DNA of 64,000 nt. Origin: Pyxicephalus adspersus (Eukaryota; Chordata; Amphibia; Anura; Pyxicephalidae). This document shows positions 9,669 through 29,010 of this stretch, in pieces; position 1 is the stretch's first letter; each line of letters starts with the position of its first letter. The DNA is taken from NCBI RefSeq assembly GCF_032062135.1, contig NC_092862.1:93947028-94011027 (forward strand), read 5' to 3'. The translations under genes and the position numbers were made by a program. The notes beneath the pieces are model-generated. The model was not told the DNA's origin, did no database searches, and worked only from the letters and a program-made list of their open reading frames with translations.

Positions 9669-12600
9669 CTGCAAATTAAAAAAAAAAAATCAATAAACAT
9701 TGAAATTGGGTTATTCACATTAGGATGATAAAATGGATTTGGTTTTAGACTTGTTGACTAGACTTGTTGGTTAGCAAAGTGAATCATACCCTGGCAAAAG
9801 ATCCGTCACTTAGTTTAGTGAAAGTTAACTTTGCAAAAATGACCCAATCACATGAAAGGAAACTCAAAAAGAAACATGATTTGATGGATGAAATCAGCAG
9901 AGCGTCACCATTTTCACCAAGCTGAAGTATTCCTTCAGAGGGAAAAATTCACTTTGATAAGCACCTAAATTCATTTTTTAAGCCAATCTCAATATGTGAA
10001 TTGGATCTGGTCTTTTATATCTAAATACACCATTGCTAAGAGAATTATTAACAATTACAGACCCAGACTTTATTTCATGTATACATGTTAAATAAACCAG
10101 AACACCCTGCCTCCTTTAAATACAAAAGGAAAATTTTTAAATATATTTTAGCGTAGGAAAGGGTCAGAGTTAGATTTTATTGCTTTTTCACATTTTGCAC
10201 CTTGCTTTTTATTACACCACGGACATTTAAAAATGTGCTCTGGGCCAAGTATAAAGCACCAAGCTTCTGAAAATGAAATGGTGTATTAAAACCTACGCTG
10301 CTTACCCGTACCCACAAGTGATGGCTATTTACTTCATTTTTACTATCTTGCGCTGGTGCCCGATTTATTATTGTTCTCCAAGACTGAAGAAGATAGACTA
10401 TCACTGGGAACCAGGGGGATCCCACAAACCTGAAATGAATTTTGGTACAGGATTGAAACTATTTGCCAACTAACAGCACCTGATATTTAGGAAATCAAAT
10501 GCAGGTTTGCTGGATCATCCACCACACTGTTTTAAGGCTCAATGTAGCGATAAAGTTCAAAGTTAGGCTGTAAACCAATATTACCTTTTCTTTTATAAGT
10601 TTATTAGGATTTCTTCGGCGACAGCGATTTACTTCAATAGTTCTCCTAGTTTTAGGTGCGGCCATCCAAAGGATGCTATCCAGGAAACTGGGAACATTGT
10701 CAGATCTTTCCTCCTCGTGTGTCTCAATGGGATTTGTTACTGGAGTCTGAATAGCTAGAGCTAAAAAAGATGAATAAACTGTAAATCTAAACGCATTCTG
10801 TGATTTGAACACAAGACATATTCAGCAACACTAGGGTCATTTTTATTTTATTATTAATAAACAGGATTTATATTGCACCAACATATTACGCGGCGCTGTA
10901 CATTAAATAGGGGTTGCAAATGACAGACGAATATAGACAGTGATACAGGAGGAGAGGGCCCTGCCCTAAAGAGCTTGCAATCTAGGAGGTGAGGGAATTA
11001 ACACACAATAGGTGGGAAGTAGTGACCATTTCGAAAGACAGAAGAAGGGTAGGCAAGTTTGAAAAAATGGGTTTTGAGTGCTCTTTTACATGTGCAGAAA
11101 GTACAAGCAAGCCGAACAGAACGAGGAAGACTATTCCAGAGTGGGGCAGCTCTAGAAAAGTCTTGTATCCGTGCGTGTGATGAGGTTATGAGTAAGGAAG
11201 TCATTAGTAGGTCATCGGAAGAGCGGAGAGAGGGGCTAGGGGAGTATTTTTTTTTACCAGGTCAGAACGGTAACTGGGACAAAAACTGTGGAGGTATTTG
11301 AAAACAAAGCACAGGAGCGTAAATTTAATTCTAAGGTGAAATGGAAGCCAATGAAGAGAACTACAAAGAGAGGCAGGATAGAGGAGTGGTGGGAAGGTTA
11401 GATGAGTCTGGCTGTAGCATTCATAATAGATTGGAGAGGAGAGAGTCGGGTTAGTGGAATACCAGAGAGGAGGATGTTACAGTAGTCCAGACGAGAGAAA
11501 AGAGCGTGTATGAGGAGTTTGCTGGTATCTGGGGACAGGTAGGGGCGGATTGTGGAGATGTTGGGCAGGTGAAAGTGACAGGACCTGGAAATGTTCTGAA
11601 TATGGGGGACAAAATGAGAGGGCAGAATCAAAGGTGACAACAGGACAACATACCTAAGGGGAGGGATGAAAAACAGTGTTGTTTACTGTTAGGAATATGT
11701 CAAGGCGGGATTTGGAATTAGGGGGGGGGGGGATGGGTTCGATTTTATCCAGGTTGAGATTTAGAAATGTGTCAGAAATCCATAATGATATGGCCGACAG
11801 GCAGCATGAGACCTTATTCAGAACTGAGGGAGACAAGTCACGGGTGGACAGATAGATTTGAGTGTCATCAGCATACAGATGGTACTGTAAGCCAAAGGAG
11901 GATATGAGACTACCGATAGAGGAGGTGTATAGAGAAAAGAGAACCGGTCCAAGGACTGACCCTTGGGGAACACCAACAGGGAGAAGAGTGGGTGAGGAGG
12001 AGTTAACATTGACAGAAACTTGAAAGGAGCAGTCAGACAGATAGGAAGCAAACCAAGAGAGATCAGTGTCACAGATACCAATGGAGTGCATGATTTGTAT
12101 TAGAAGGGAATGATCAACAGTGCCAAAAGCAGAGGAAAGATCAAGGAGAAGCAGCAGGGAAAAGTTGCCTTGAGACTCAACTCTGATGAAGTCATTGGCC
12201 ACTTTAGTAAGGGTGAGTCTTTTGTAGACAAGGAGCTCAAGAAGTTTGGAAACATAAGGGAGAAGGGAGATAGAACGATAACGAGAAGGTAGGGAGGCGT
12301 CTAGTGAGGGTTTCTTCAGGATAGGGAGAATTATAGCATGTTTGAAAGTCAAGGGGTAGATACCAGTAGAAAGGGAGAGGTTTAAATAGTTAGGCCAGGT
12401 TGGAGGAATGGGCACAGAGTTGATCAGAGGGAATTGGGTCAAGCAGACTTGTAGTAGATGGAGATGATGAGAGGAGAGAGGAGACTTCATCCAGAGTAAC
12501 AGGGCTGTGGGAGGCCAGTAATGATTTACAGAAGGAAGGAGCAGAGACATAATGTCTGATTTTGTCAACTTTTTTTCTAAAGTAGGTGAATGTTGGATCA

Positions 12601-14258
12601 CCCAGTGAATATCCCATGAATGTAAATAAAATTGAAAAATGTTAGACACAATCCAATCAAATTTATTAGAAATCAGGTCATTCCTGATCAATGCTTGATC
12701 GATAAATTGATCAAATGTTGATAAAGAATTCCCTTTTGCTAATCAAATTTTCCTTTGTCTTATCAAAATTGCTCCAGCACCTCCACCATCAAAGCGAACT
12801 AAAGTTAAAATGAAAAAATCCTCCTCACCTTTACTTCCGCAAAACCCTCGATCCCTCTAGAGCTTTCTTCAGTAGTAGTAGTAGTAAATACAGAAAGGGA
12901 GAGGCTTAAAACACATTTTTACATTATATAGAAGGGTTGTCCATCCTTTTATATAAAGTAAAAATTGTGGTGAAAGTCTTCTATTTTTATTATAACTAAG
13001 CAGAAAGATCCTGATCCTGCAAAGAATAGTTCTGCTTTGAAAACTTGCAAGCAGGCATGTTTTTATTGGAGAAAGTAACAGGTGATTTCCCTTCTGCAAT
13101 AAAACATACTTACTTGCCTGACAGCTATCTTCTTTTATCCTTATATTTGTTTATTATTTTTTTTGTATAAGGGAATAAAGAACCTATAGGGTTGCAAATA
13201 TTTTAATTTTTAGCAAAAGTTCTGCCTCAGTATCTTGTAGATGCCAACCCTTTTGGTTGTCTGTGAATACTGAAGGAAGAAAGAATCTATAGGAAATACC
13301 TGATTGAGCAGATAATATTTGAGCCTGTGTTTACATGTTTGGGATATGGAAGCTTTACTTTAAAGCAGAACTAAACTAAGAATAAAAAAAAAAAAAAAAA
13401 AAAAATTACACTTCCCTTTATTCCAGCAGATCCCTCAATGATGCTGGTCCTTCCCACAATCTGGTCCGGTGTTGTCCTGGAATTCCTCTTCGTCACGGCA
13501 TGAAGGAAGCGCCTGGCCCTGCCATTTTCTGTCATCTCTTCCGTCTTCTTGCTGCATCACCCGATCTTGCACTACGCAGGTGTGAGATCGGGTGATGTAG
13601 CCCCTTTTAAGGGAAAAAAATACAGGGAGAGCTGATCTCACTGTGCGTGAGAGCGGTGCATGCATTTCCTTGGTGGAAAAAATGCCCCTTCTAGGAATAC
13701 CCGAGATCAGGCATGTGCAGAAGGAGCACCCAGAGCCTCCAGAGATACATGACCTACGTATCCCGGGAGGCTCTGTGCTCCCATTTAGTCTTAAAGGGGC
13801 GGTGCTGCACCCTTTTTTTTAAAAAAAAAAGCAACACCATTTTTACTTTATTTAGAAGGGTTCTCTACCCTTGTATTTAAAGTAAAAATATTGAGTTAGG
13901 TTATGCTTTAATTAACATGGTTATGTTCTTATTTCATCAAATTACAACCTAGCTGTAGTTACAATCATGGCAATCCCTAGAAATCTGTCACTGAAAACAG
14001 CAATATATTTTTCACTGATCTTCTATGGGGAGTTTGGCACAGTTATGAAAACAGGTGCCCTGTCTGTCCCTTTGGTCATAGACTTTACTATTACAAGAAA
14101 ATCTGCATTGGAAAATGTCTACAACCACGTCAAAAAGAAAAGTCACCTGGGTGCAGGGGCTGAAGGCCCAGAGCTCGTAGAAGAGTCTCCTCTGTCCGTA
14201 GCCAACACCTCAGCAGCACGCTGAAGATACCTCCTGATGGTCCTAAGGGCAGCGCCAT
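9405..14258 (-). CDS. MRPL32: Mitochondrial large ribosomal subunit protein bL32m (three exons)
   Basis: The coding exons are 14258-14147, 10760-10585 and 9668-9405 on the minus strand. They join to a 183-residue protein; human MRPL32 is about 188. Residues 1-37 are basic and hydrophobic ([20 protein letters not shown]), as expected of a mitochondrial targeting sequence. The mature core carries LLDSIxWMAAPK-type sequence (here [19 protein letters not shown]) and [14 protein letters not shown] zinc site follows: CPECGH, then CGFCYE, a pair of CxxC motifs. All three junctions have GT/AG borders and matching phases. In known homologues the precursor is matured by the m-AAA protease before assembly into the 39S subunit. 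The gene is divergent from PSMA2 with 403 bp between start codons; intron 1 hosts an L2 LINE. It appears intact. Confidence 0.96.
9669..10584 (-). other. MRPL32: MRPL32 intron 2
   Basis: A 916-base GT-AG intron. I see no mobile-element end or RNA gene in it; the open frames at 10177-10473 have no recognisable content. Confidence 0.7.
10585..10760 (-). CDS. MRPL32: MRPL32 exon 2
   Basis: A 176-base exon with acceptor TCTTTTTTAG/CTCTAG and donor GAAAAG/GTAATA. It encodes [10 protein letters not shown] through the conserved [19 protein letters not shown] and [14 protein letters not shown], the start of the mature L32 core, and ends in phase 0. Confidence 0.95.
10841..12617 (-). mobile_element. 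L2-type non-LTR retrotransposon, 5' truncated
   Basis: The element lies on the minus strand inside MRPL32 intron 1. Its upstream block reads [15 protein letters not shown] (near 12590-12540) and [20 protein letters not shown]. The frame then shifts into the reverse transcriptase: [38 protein letters not shown] (motif A, first Asp kept, the usual second Asp now Gly); [18 protein letters not shown] (motif B); and [13 protein letters not shown] (YADD kept). A further frame (11640-11398) holds the C-terminus, [13 protein letters not shown]. The 3' end (10990-10841) is the CGTAATATGTTGGC type with a TTA-rich tail. At least two frame breaks and 5' truncation make it inactive. It supplies the reference for the short L2 ends elsewhere in the window. 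Confidence 0.85.
12797..12995. mobile_element. TTAAAGC-ended MITE family, partial copy
   Basis: ATTATATAGAAGGGTTGTCC and TATATAAAGTAAAAATTGTG match the subterminal part of the family seen complete at 13360-13911 and 46738-47137. An (AGT)n run lies at about 12878-12890. One end is missing. Confidence 0.45.
13055..13112. mobile_element. Fragment related to the GCAGAAGGGACA inverted-repeat element
   Basis: CAGGTGATTTCCCTTCTGCAATAAAAC followed by ACTTACTTGCCTG resembles the terminal 55 bases of the element at 49194-49522. Only one end is present, so the assignment is tentative. Confidence 0.35.
13360..13911. mobile_element. TTAAAGC-ended MITE, full-length copy
   Basis: It starts TTAAAGCAGAACTAAACT and ends GGTTATGCTTTAA, giving short inverted termini, with subterminal inverted blocks (TTTAGAAGGG near 13851 and ACCCTTGTATTTAAAG near 13868). 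The centre is GC-rich with paired segments such as GATCGGGTGATGTAG and CCGGGAGGCTCTG. It is about 550 bp, non-coding and lies in MRPL32 intron 1. TTAAAG ends next to T/A-rich flanks would fit a PIF/Harbinger-like origin, but this is inference. Confidence 0.6.
14147..14258 (-). CDS. MRPL32: MRPL32 exon 1 (targeting peptide)
   Basis: The exon encodes residues 1-37 plus one base of codon 38. The ATG at 14258-14256 sits in the context AACATGGCG, and the donor is CCAG/GTGACT. Joining its last G to the CT of exon 2 gives Ala38, followed by LAIQTP, which parallels the ALAVQGP region of human MRPL32. No longer open frame extends plausibly upstream. Confidence 0.93.
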
Positions 14259-14375
14259 GTTTCTTCTGACCTCTCTCCTGTCAAAGAAGAACCAGGCACG
14301 CGCTGAAAGAAATCAAATCACATGACATTTCCCATCACAACATGGCCTCTGCCAACCATTCTTCACAGGTTTCAA

Positions 14376-14386
14376 TGCGCATGCGC
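14376..14386. promoter_or_regulatory. NRF1 (nuclear respiratory factor 1) palindromic site
   Basis: TGCGCATGCGC is an exact match to the palindromic core bound by nuclear respiratory factor 1, a regulator of nuclear genes for mitochondrial proteins. It lies 118 bases upstream of the MRPL32 start codon, which fits that gene's role. Binding itself is inference. Confidence 0.7.
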
Positions 14387-14554
14387 TTTCGTCTCCAACA
14401 CATAAGCCCATATGAACGCAGAGCACTCAAATATATATATACGTATCCAAAAATGAGCATTCATAGCAGAAAAAAAGGTTTTATTGACTCCTTTGGACAG
14501 TATATTTGAAGTCAATCACCCATGTATATTGTAGTTCCTCAGCACTTTCTCTGA

Positions 14555-14573
14555 ACTACATTTCCCGGCACGC
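14555..14573 (+). promoter_or_regulatory. ZNF143-type element
   Basis: ACTACATTTCCCGGCACGC fits the long ZNF143 consensus (ACTACA, then TTCCC, then a G-rich tail) with one or two departures. An inverted half site ATTGTAGT lies 20 bases upstream at 14528-14535. This element is typical of CpG-type bidirectional promoters of housekeeping genes. Confidence 0.6.
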
Positions 14574-14661
14574 AGCGCTCGTCCATCTCCTGTCACTGAG
14601 TGACGTAGTGTCGAGCGGGGCGCTCGCTGTGCGGCTCACAAAGAGGAGGAGCAGAGTGAAG

Positions 14662-24180
<9,519 letters not shown>

Positions 24181-24324
24181 CAGGCCTCCAGTAGTGGAAG
24201 AGTTGGTGTAGTTTTTTTTTTCTGCCACTAAAGGATACAAATGGTTTCTTTGCAGATTTTTTTGCATACTTTCTTATTTCTACCTGTCTGACAGATCTTT
24301 TTAAAACGACATGGTTCTAATCAC

Positions 24325-24330
24325 AATAAA
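24325..24330 (+). terminator. PSMA2: PSMA2 polyadenylation signal AATAAA
   Basis: The first canonical hexamer after the PSMA2 stop, 145 bases downstream. Confidence 0.7.
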
Positions 24331-26533
24331 TAATATCAAATACAACATGTAATATATTTTCCTGAGTTGTCTATTTCTTATTTAATGTATGCGTGAATGT
24401 CATTTTTTTGTTGTTTTAGATAATGGGGACAGGGTAAGCCCCCTTTCAAATTTTTTTTATTTGTTTGTGGTCCCACACTAAGAAAGTTAGGGGAATCATA
24501 TTATTTTGAGTTGTTTTTGGAGCAAAAGGTGAGGGCAAATCCTCAAATGGGAACACTTGGGGGATTTTCTAGGATAAAAATTCTCTTCACTTTGGGGAGA
24601 TTTTCTCAACTTCAGTTGCTTTTTTTTTTGGACAGTAAAGGTTAAATTTTCAGAGCCATCTCTTTAAATATTCATACACTTAAACACAGGCATAAATTGT
24701 GTTGGAGGGGAGGAATAATTATTGTAAGACTTTGCTTTGGCAAAAGAAACTTACTACATTCTCCCCCCCAGTGATAACTGTTAAATTGGCCATAGAAGCA
24801 ATTGTAAATTTAGGCCCAAGGTTGGATTATTTATTTATTCTGATCTCAACTTTTTTTTTAAACCAGAGAACTACAGTGTATCTGAAATGTATTCCTGAGC
24901 TAAACATTGCATAAAGATAAAGTAATTCGTATTCAGTACCTTCACCTACCCTGTTTTCCCGAAAATAAGATGTACCCCGAAAGTAAGCCCTGGCGTGCTA
25001 ATGATGCAAGGATGAAATATAAGCCCTCCCCCAAAAGTAAGCCCCTATTGGCTTCTTCTGAGCGTGCGGTCACGTACACAGGGATACCAAGAGGAAGGAG
25101 AGAGCAGCAGATTTTCAAAGCACTGGGGTGAATAAATCGCAGGGTTAATTAACCTTAAGTACTTTGGTGTGACACTACAACTAATAAGAGGTTGGTGGAT
25201 TCTCTTTTGAAAGGGTCCTTGCTAGTATTTCATTCATTAGCAGCAATGCATATTTACTTAGTAATTGATTTTTTTTTTTTTGCTTTTACTCAGATTTTTA
25301 TATTGGTTACTGTTTGTGGTCAACAAAGGAAGTTTTGTTTCTCGGTCTGAATGTCTGAGTCATATGTTAATTGTCAGCACATTTTCTTGTTAAGTTGCAT
25401 TTGTTTATGAAGCTGTGTTTTTTTTTTTTTTTTTCATTAATCATTTTTGTCAATTCATATTCATGACTTCCTGTATATAACAGAAAAAAAAACTGATTTT
25501 GACAGGTCACAGGTAACACAAGAGATATCTTTCTATAGCATTGTAATATTGGTTACAGGTTTTGTAATAGGTTGTTGTACTGTAGTACTTTAATACTTCT
25601 ATTGGCCACATGATGTTTTGACATATTAAATGTTTTATATTCAGACACTTGATTTGGCAGCTCAAGTCCTACTACTATTAAGGAACCTATAACTAATTTC
25701 CCATGCTATGCTGTGATTTAAAATCCTTGTAAATGTTTAACATATTTTTCACTAACTGTTCCTGAGATTTTATTAAGAACTTGGCCTCTATGCAAGACAG
25801 TGATGCTCAATTTTAATGGAGAGTGAATACTGCTATTCACTCTTCTTGATTCGGTTATGCACCAAGACCCATTCATTTCATTTGGTAACTAGAAAAGCCT
25901 CAGAGATTGGAGGAAGACTGACTTTTTTTGTTTTTCACAGAATATTTATTTGAGTTCTAGTGCTCTTTCCTGGATTCTGAGTCACAAAGCACAGAAGCTG
26001 CAAATTTTATTTCATGGCTTTACGCCATAGGCCCACAGTTCCATTGTGTTCAATTTTTTGTTTGGCAACTGAGGCTTTTGATTAGTTTAAGTAAGTGTTG
26101 CACTCCTACACAGATTACAATGAATGAATGCAAAACTCTGTTAAAAGGTTGAATACAGGTGAAATGAACAAAATCTGTCAACATAGGCTATTAAACGTGA
26201 ATCCGTGGCATCTAAACTTTCAAGGCATCTAAAGTTGCCCCCCCCCCCCCCCCCAAAAAAAAAAAATATAGGCAGAAGAAAGGCAAAGAACTAGTCATCA
26301 GCACTGCCTGTGATCCCTTGTAGCTGAAGTTTCAGCATTACAGACTTACCATTTCTCGTTTTCATCGTTTTCATGGTCTTTATTAAAAGCATCTTGTTAA
26401 AAAGCAGGTTCTTGTAGGCTCATTTAGATGCAATGAAGTGCCCTGCTCCCTTAAAAACCAAGGGTAATCTTATGGAACTTCTAAAACAATTCAAAATTAG
26501 AAATGTTCTCTATAATTTAGCAAATGTGTAGAC
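24331..26533. other. PSMA2-C7orf25 intergenic DNA, first part
   Basis: AT-rich sequence with T-runs, a C17/A12 homopolymer junction at 26238-26266 and one MITE (24948-25135). No exon was recognised; a 5' UTR exon of C7orf25 could lie here but I cannot place one. Confidence 0.45.
24948..25135. mobile_element. MITE with TACCCTGTTTTCCCG terminus
   Basis: TACCCTGTTTTCCCGAAAAT then AAGATGTACCCCGAAAGTAAG and further AAGTAAGCCC repeats match the left end of the element at 29011-30000. The right end is not clear; the copy is partial. Confidence 0.5.
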
Positions 26534-26766
26534 TTGAAAGCGCGCCACGGACCATGCCCACTACGGATTGCAGGCTTAGCTGGTAGGTTTTGGCTCCCAT
26601 TTGCAGGCTTACATCACGGGGGAGTGGACGGTTTCTGGCATCATGATGTCACTATGGGGAAGTTTCTTACCCTTTCAGTGGCACCTGATTCCCTGCGCAT
26701 GTGCAGTTTGGAGCAAGTAAATTTAGTGGTTCTTGGGTCCGAAAAGGTTTGTGATCACTGGTCTAA
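26534..26766 (-). mobile_element. hAT-like MITE (GTGGTC family), copy 2
   Basis: GGACCATGCCC, then ATCATGATGTCACTATGGGG, CCCTGCGCATGTGCAG and TTTAGTGGTTCTTGGGTCC lead to GTGATCACTGGTCTA. The order matches the block at 2597-2880. It is diverged and non-coding. Confidence 0.5.
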
Positions 26767-27000
26767 ACCAAGCTTCTACTCAACTTGACATAGATGTAAA
26801 AACCCATAAAACATATCTTCAAAGAGAAACTCATTACTACCCGTATAACAAACCTCCCATGAATCCCGTCTTTGCTTTTTTTGCAGTGTGGTGGATGCTG
26901 AAGATTTTACTGTCATAGCAAATTATTGAAGGCTGGATTCAATAAAGATTCTATTGTGATTATTACAGAATAAATCTAGATCAAAATATGTATTAAAAAC

Positions 27001-27300
27001 TATTCACCCGGGAGTGGGAGGCCCAGAGCCTCCTGTGTTACCCGTAGGTTTTGGGCTGATTCTGCGCATGCTCGACCTTGAAATTTTTCCCTCAATGTAA
27101 AAAAAGAGTCGCTCACGCATGCACAGTGAGATGGACACGTTTTTTTTCGGATATACAAGAGGAACATTACACAATTTAACGCCTGTACAATGTGAGATCA
27201 GGTGACGTATGCAGAAGCCGGTAGGAAAAAAGGAGAAGGCAGCGCCAACTGGTTCCTCTATGACCAAGAAGGAATCCAGGGTGGCGCAGAATTATAGAAT
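27001..27300. mobile_element. Internal part of a TTAAAGC-ended MITE
   Basis: GGCCCAGAGCCTCCTGTG, GCTCACGCATGCACAGTGAG and GTGAGATCAGGTGACGTATG match the GC-rich centres of the copies at 35592 and 46738. The termini are missing. Confidence 0.45.
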
Positions 27301-27682
27301 GCCAGTTGTGAAAAGGATTTGAGGAAGTAAAGGAAAAATTATTTTATTTTAATGAGAGTAAGCTTGGAAAATACAACAGCTTTGTGGGGCACGTTTCCCA
27401 AAATGCCTTTACTACTGCTTCCTCTGCCACTAAACAATGATTCTGGTGCCCATCATTGTGATTATACTCAGCATGGCCAGGTAGTATCAGAGTTCAGGCA
27501 TGATGAGCATTAGAGGATAGGGGTTCCCTTGTAAGTCTTTTAAACTAATTTACTATAAATTTTACAATACATATATCCTAGTTAAGCTTACTTTTTACAT
27601 TACATGAAGAGAAGTGCTTCTATACCGTAAAACACGTTTAAGAAAAAATTGCAACATAAAGAAAAAGAATACAAAGTGTTAA

Positions 27683-27975
27683 AATAAAGAGAGAGAAAAT
27701 AAAAACGAGGCTTGGAACGCACAACGCCAGCTAAAATGAAAACGAGACTTGGGTTTCAGACCTACAGCGATCAAGAACAAGGCATGAAACGCAGAAATAA
27801 TAAAAACGAGACTTGTAACACAGAAACTGCCAATGAGAACGAGGTTTGGAACGCAGAAGTAATAAAAAAGACGTAATACAGAAACTGCCAATGGGAACGA
27901 GGTTTGGAACGCAGAAATAATAAAAACAGACTTGTAATCCAGAAACTGCCAATGAGAACGAGGTTTGGAACGCAG
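27683..27975. repeat. Minisatellite, about 60-bp unit with half-unit structure
   Basis: GAGGTTTGGAACGCAGAA recurs at 27841, 27899 and 27960, alternating with AACGAGACTTGTAA and CAGAAACTGCCAATG blocks; weaker related units start at 27707. The unit seems built of two diverged half-units of about 30 bp. Minus-strand open frames with repeated FQTSF or LAVS strings are a product of this repeat. Confidence 0.7.
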
Positions 27976-28373
27976 AAGCCGAAAGGAGAGAATTCCAAAC
28001 ATCCCAGACTATCCTGCTACTCGGCAACTGTGAGAAGTGACTTGATGATCGAGGTATTGTGTTATAGGACCTGCTATTTATGAACGTGATAGGAGAGACT
28101 GTCTGCTAAATGTGGAATATCACCACATAAGTTGTTAGAAATGACTGTTGTGAAGGTTTGTTGGGTTGAAATTGTTTATTGAAGAACATTGGTAGTACTT
28201 TGTTTTACACACAACATAAAACGTTTCTGTCACATGCTGTGTGCTAATATTGAAGACTGTGACTTAAATACTGTGAGTAAATACAAAGATATTATATACT
28301 TGGGTATTCTGAATAAATGGCAAAGTGTTTTTACAGCCTTTAAAGTGTGCCTGTGATTTGCATGGCAATACAA
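27976..28373. other. Intergenic DNA, nothing recognised
   Basis: I see no exon or repeat terminus between the minisatellite and the hAT element. Confidence 0.4.
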
Positions 28374-28568
28374 CCGGGCTGTCAAACCTTGGCCCGCGGG
28401 CCAAATCTATAGACCAGCGGCCTCTCTGCCTATGCGTGGCCTGGCATTGGACTGTTTTCCTGACGCAGAGAATTGTAATAGCCGTGCTATTTCAGTTTCA
28501 AGGTTGGCCCGTGACTTTATCTAAGTTTTTAATTTTGGCCCACTGTGTATTTGAGTTTGACACCCCTG
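28374..28568. mobile_element. hAT non-autonomous element with 8-bp target duplication
   Basis: Inverted termini (GGGCTGTCAAACCTTGG and the complement-type end GAGTTTGACACCCCTG) are flanked by a perfect 8-bp direct repeat CAATACAA (28366-28373 and 28569-28576), the hAT hallmark. It is 195 bp and non-coding; GGCCCG motifs are subterminal. Confidence 0.85.
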
Positions 28569-28902
28569 CAATACAATAGGTGACCTTTAATGGCTGCTGT
28601 GAGTAAATAATCACTACCCAATACTTCTGGGTATGAAGTGGCATGTGACTCCTCCTCCTACCATGTGACAGCACTGGCACTTGCGGATTGGTTATTAGTT
28701 ACCAGCAATGTCACATAAGGGTGGGGAAAGCAAACTTTATCAATGTGTAAGCTCTAAGTAAGGAGCTGGAGTTCACTTGTGTCCTCATTTTACTTCCAGC
28801 GGCTGAAAGGAGTGCTATGGGGGCAAATGTGTACTGAGCTGGCTTTAAATCACTAATACACTTTAAAGAACCACTTGTATTTAGCGGATGTTAGCAATCC
28901 TC
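28569..28902. other. Intergenic DNA, nothing recognised
   Basis: GC content rises slightly (28640-28830) and includes a CCAAT-type box in inverse orientation (GATTGGTT near 28686), which could belong to an unplaced C7orf25 promoter; this is a weak hint only. Confidence 0.3.
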
Positions 28903-28966
28903 ATTTAATGTACAGCGCTGCGTAATATGTTGGCACTATATAAATCCTGTTTAATAATAATTATTT
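28903..28966 (+). mobile_element. L2 3' end (plus strand)
   Basis: TTTAATGTACAGCGCTGCG, ATATGTTGGCACTATATAAA and TCCTGTTTAATAATAA: a short 5'-truncated L2 copy in the opposite orientation to that at 10841. Confidence 0.75.
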
Positions 28967-29010
28967 GTATAAAACTGCTCATTGTGCCTGTTTTTAGTCG
29001 GTTTTGTTAT

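Larger units (their letters stand above)
14259..14661. promoter_or_regulatory. Bidirectional promoter between MRPL32 and PSMA2
   Basis: The 403 bp between the two start codons is the only sequence available for both core promoters. It is GC-rich relative to its flanks, has no obvious TATA box at a useful distance, and contains a palindromic NRF1-type site, a ZNF143-type site with an inverted half site nearby, a TGACGTAG CRE-like site (14601-14608) and a YY1-type site on the PSMA2 start. Head-to-head arrangement of these two genes is also known in human. Transcription starts cannot be placed from sequence alone. Confidence 0.8.

Noticed and set aside
13967..14224. 85-codon plus-strand frame opposite MRPL32 exon 1
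   Set aside because: It is antisense shadow of the MRPL32 first exon and adjoining intron.
27683..27975. CRISPR-like regular repeats
   Set aside because: Repeats are contiguous and diverged with no unique spacers, and the genome is eukaryotic.
27679..28027. Three overlapping minus-strand frames of 75-107 codons with repeated aromatic strings
   Set aside because: They are translations of the minisatellite in different frames; no start, domain or splice support.
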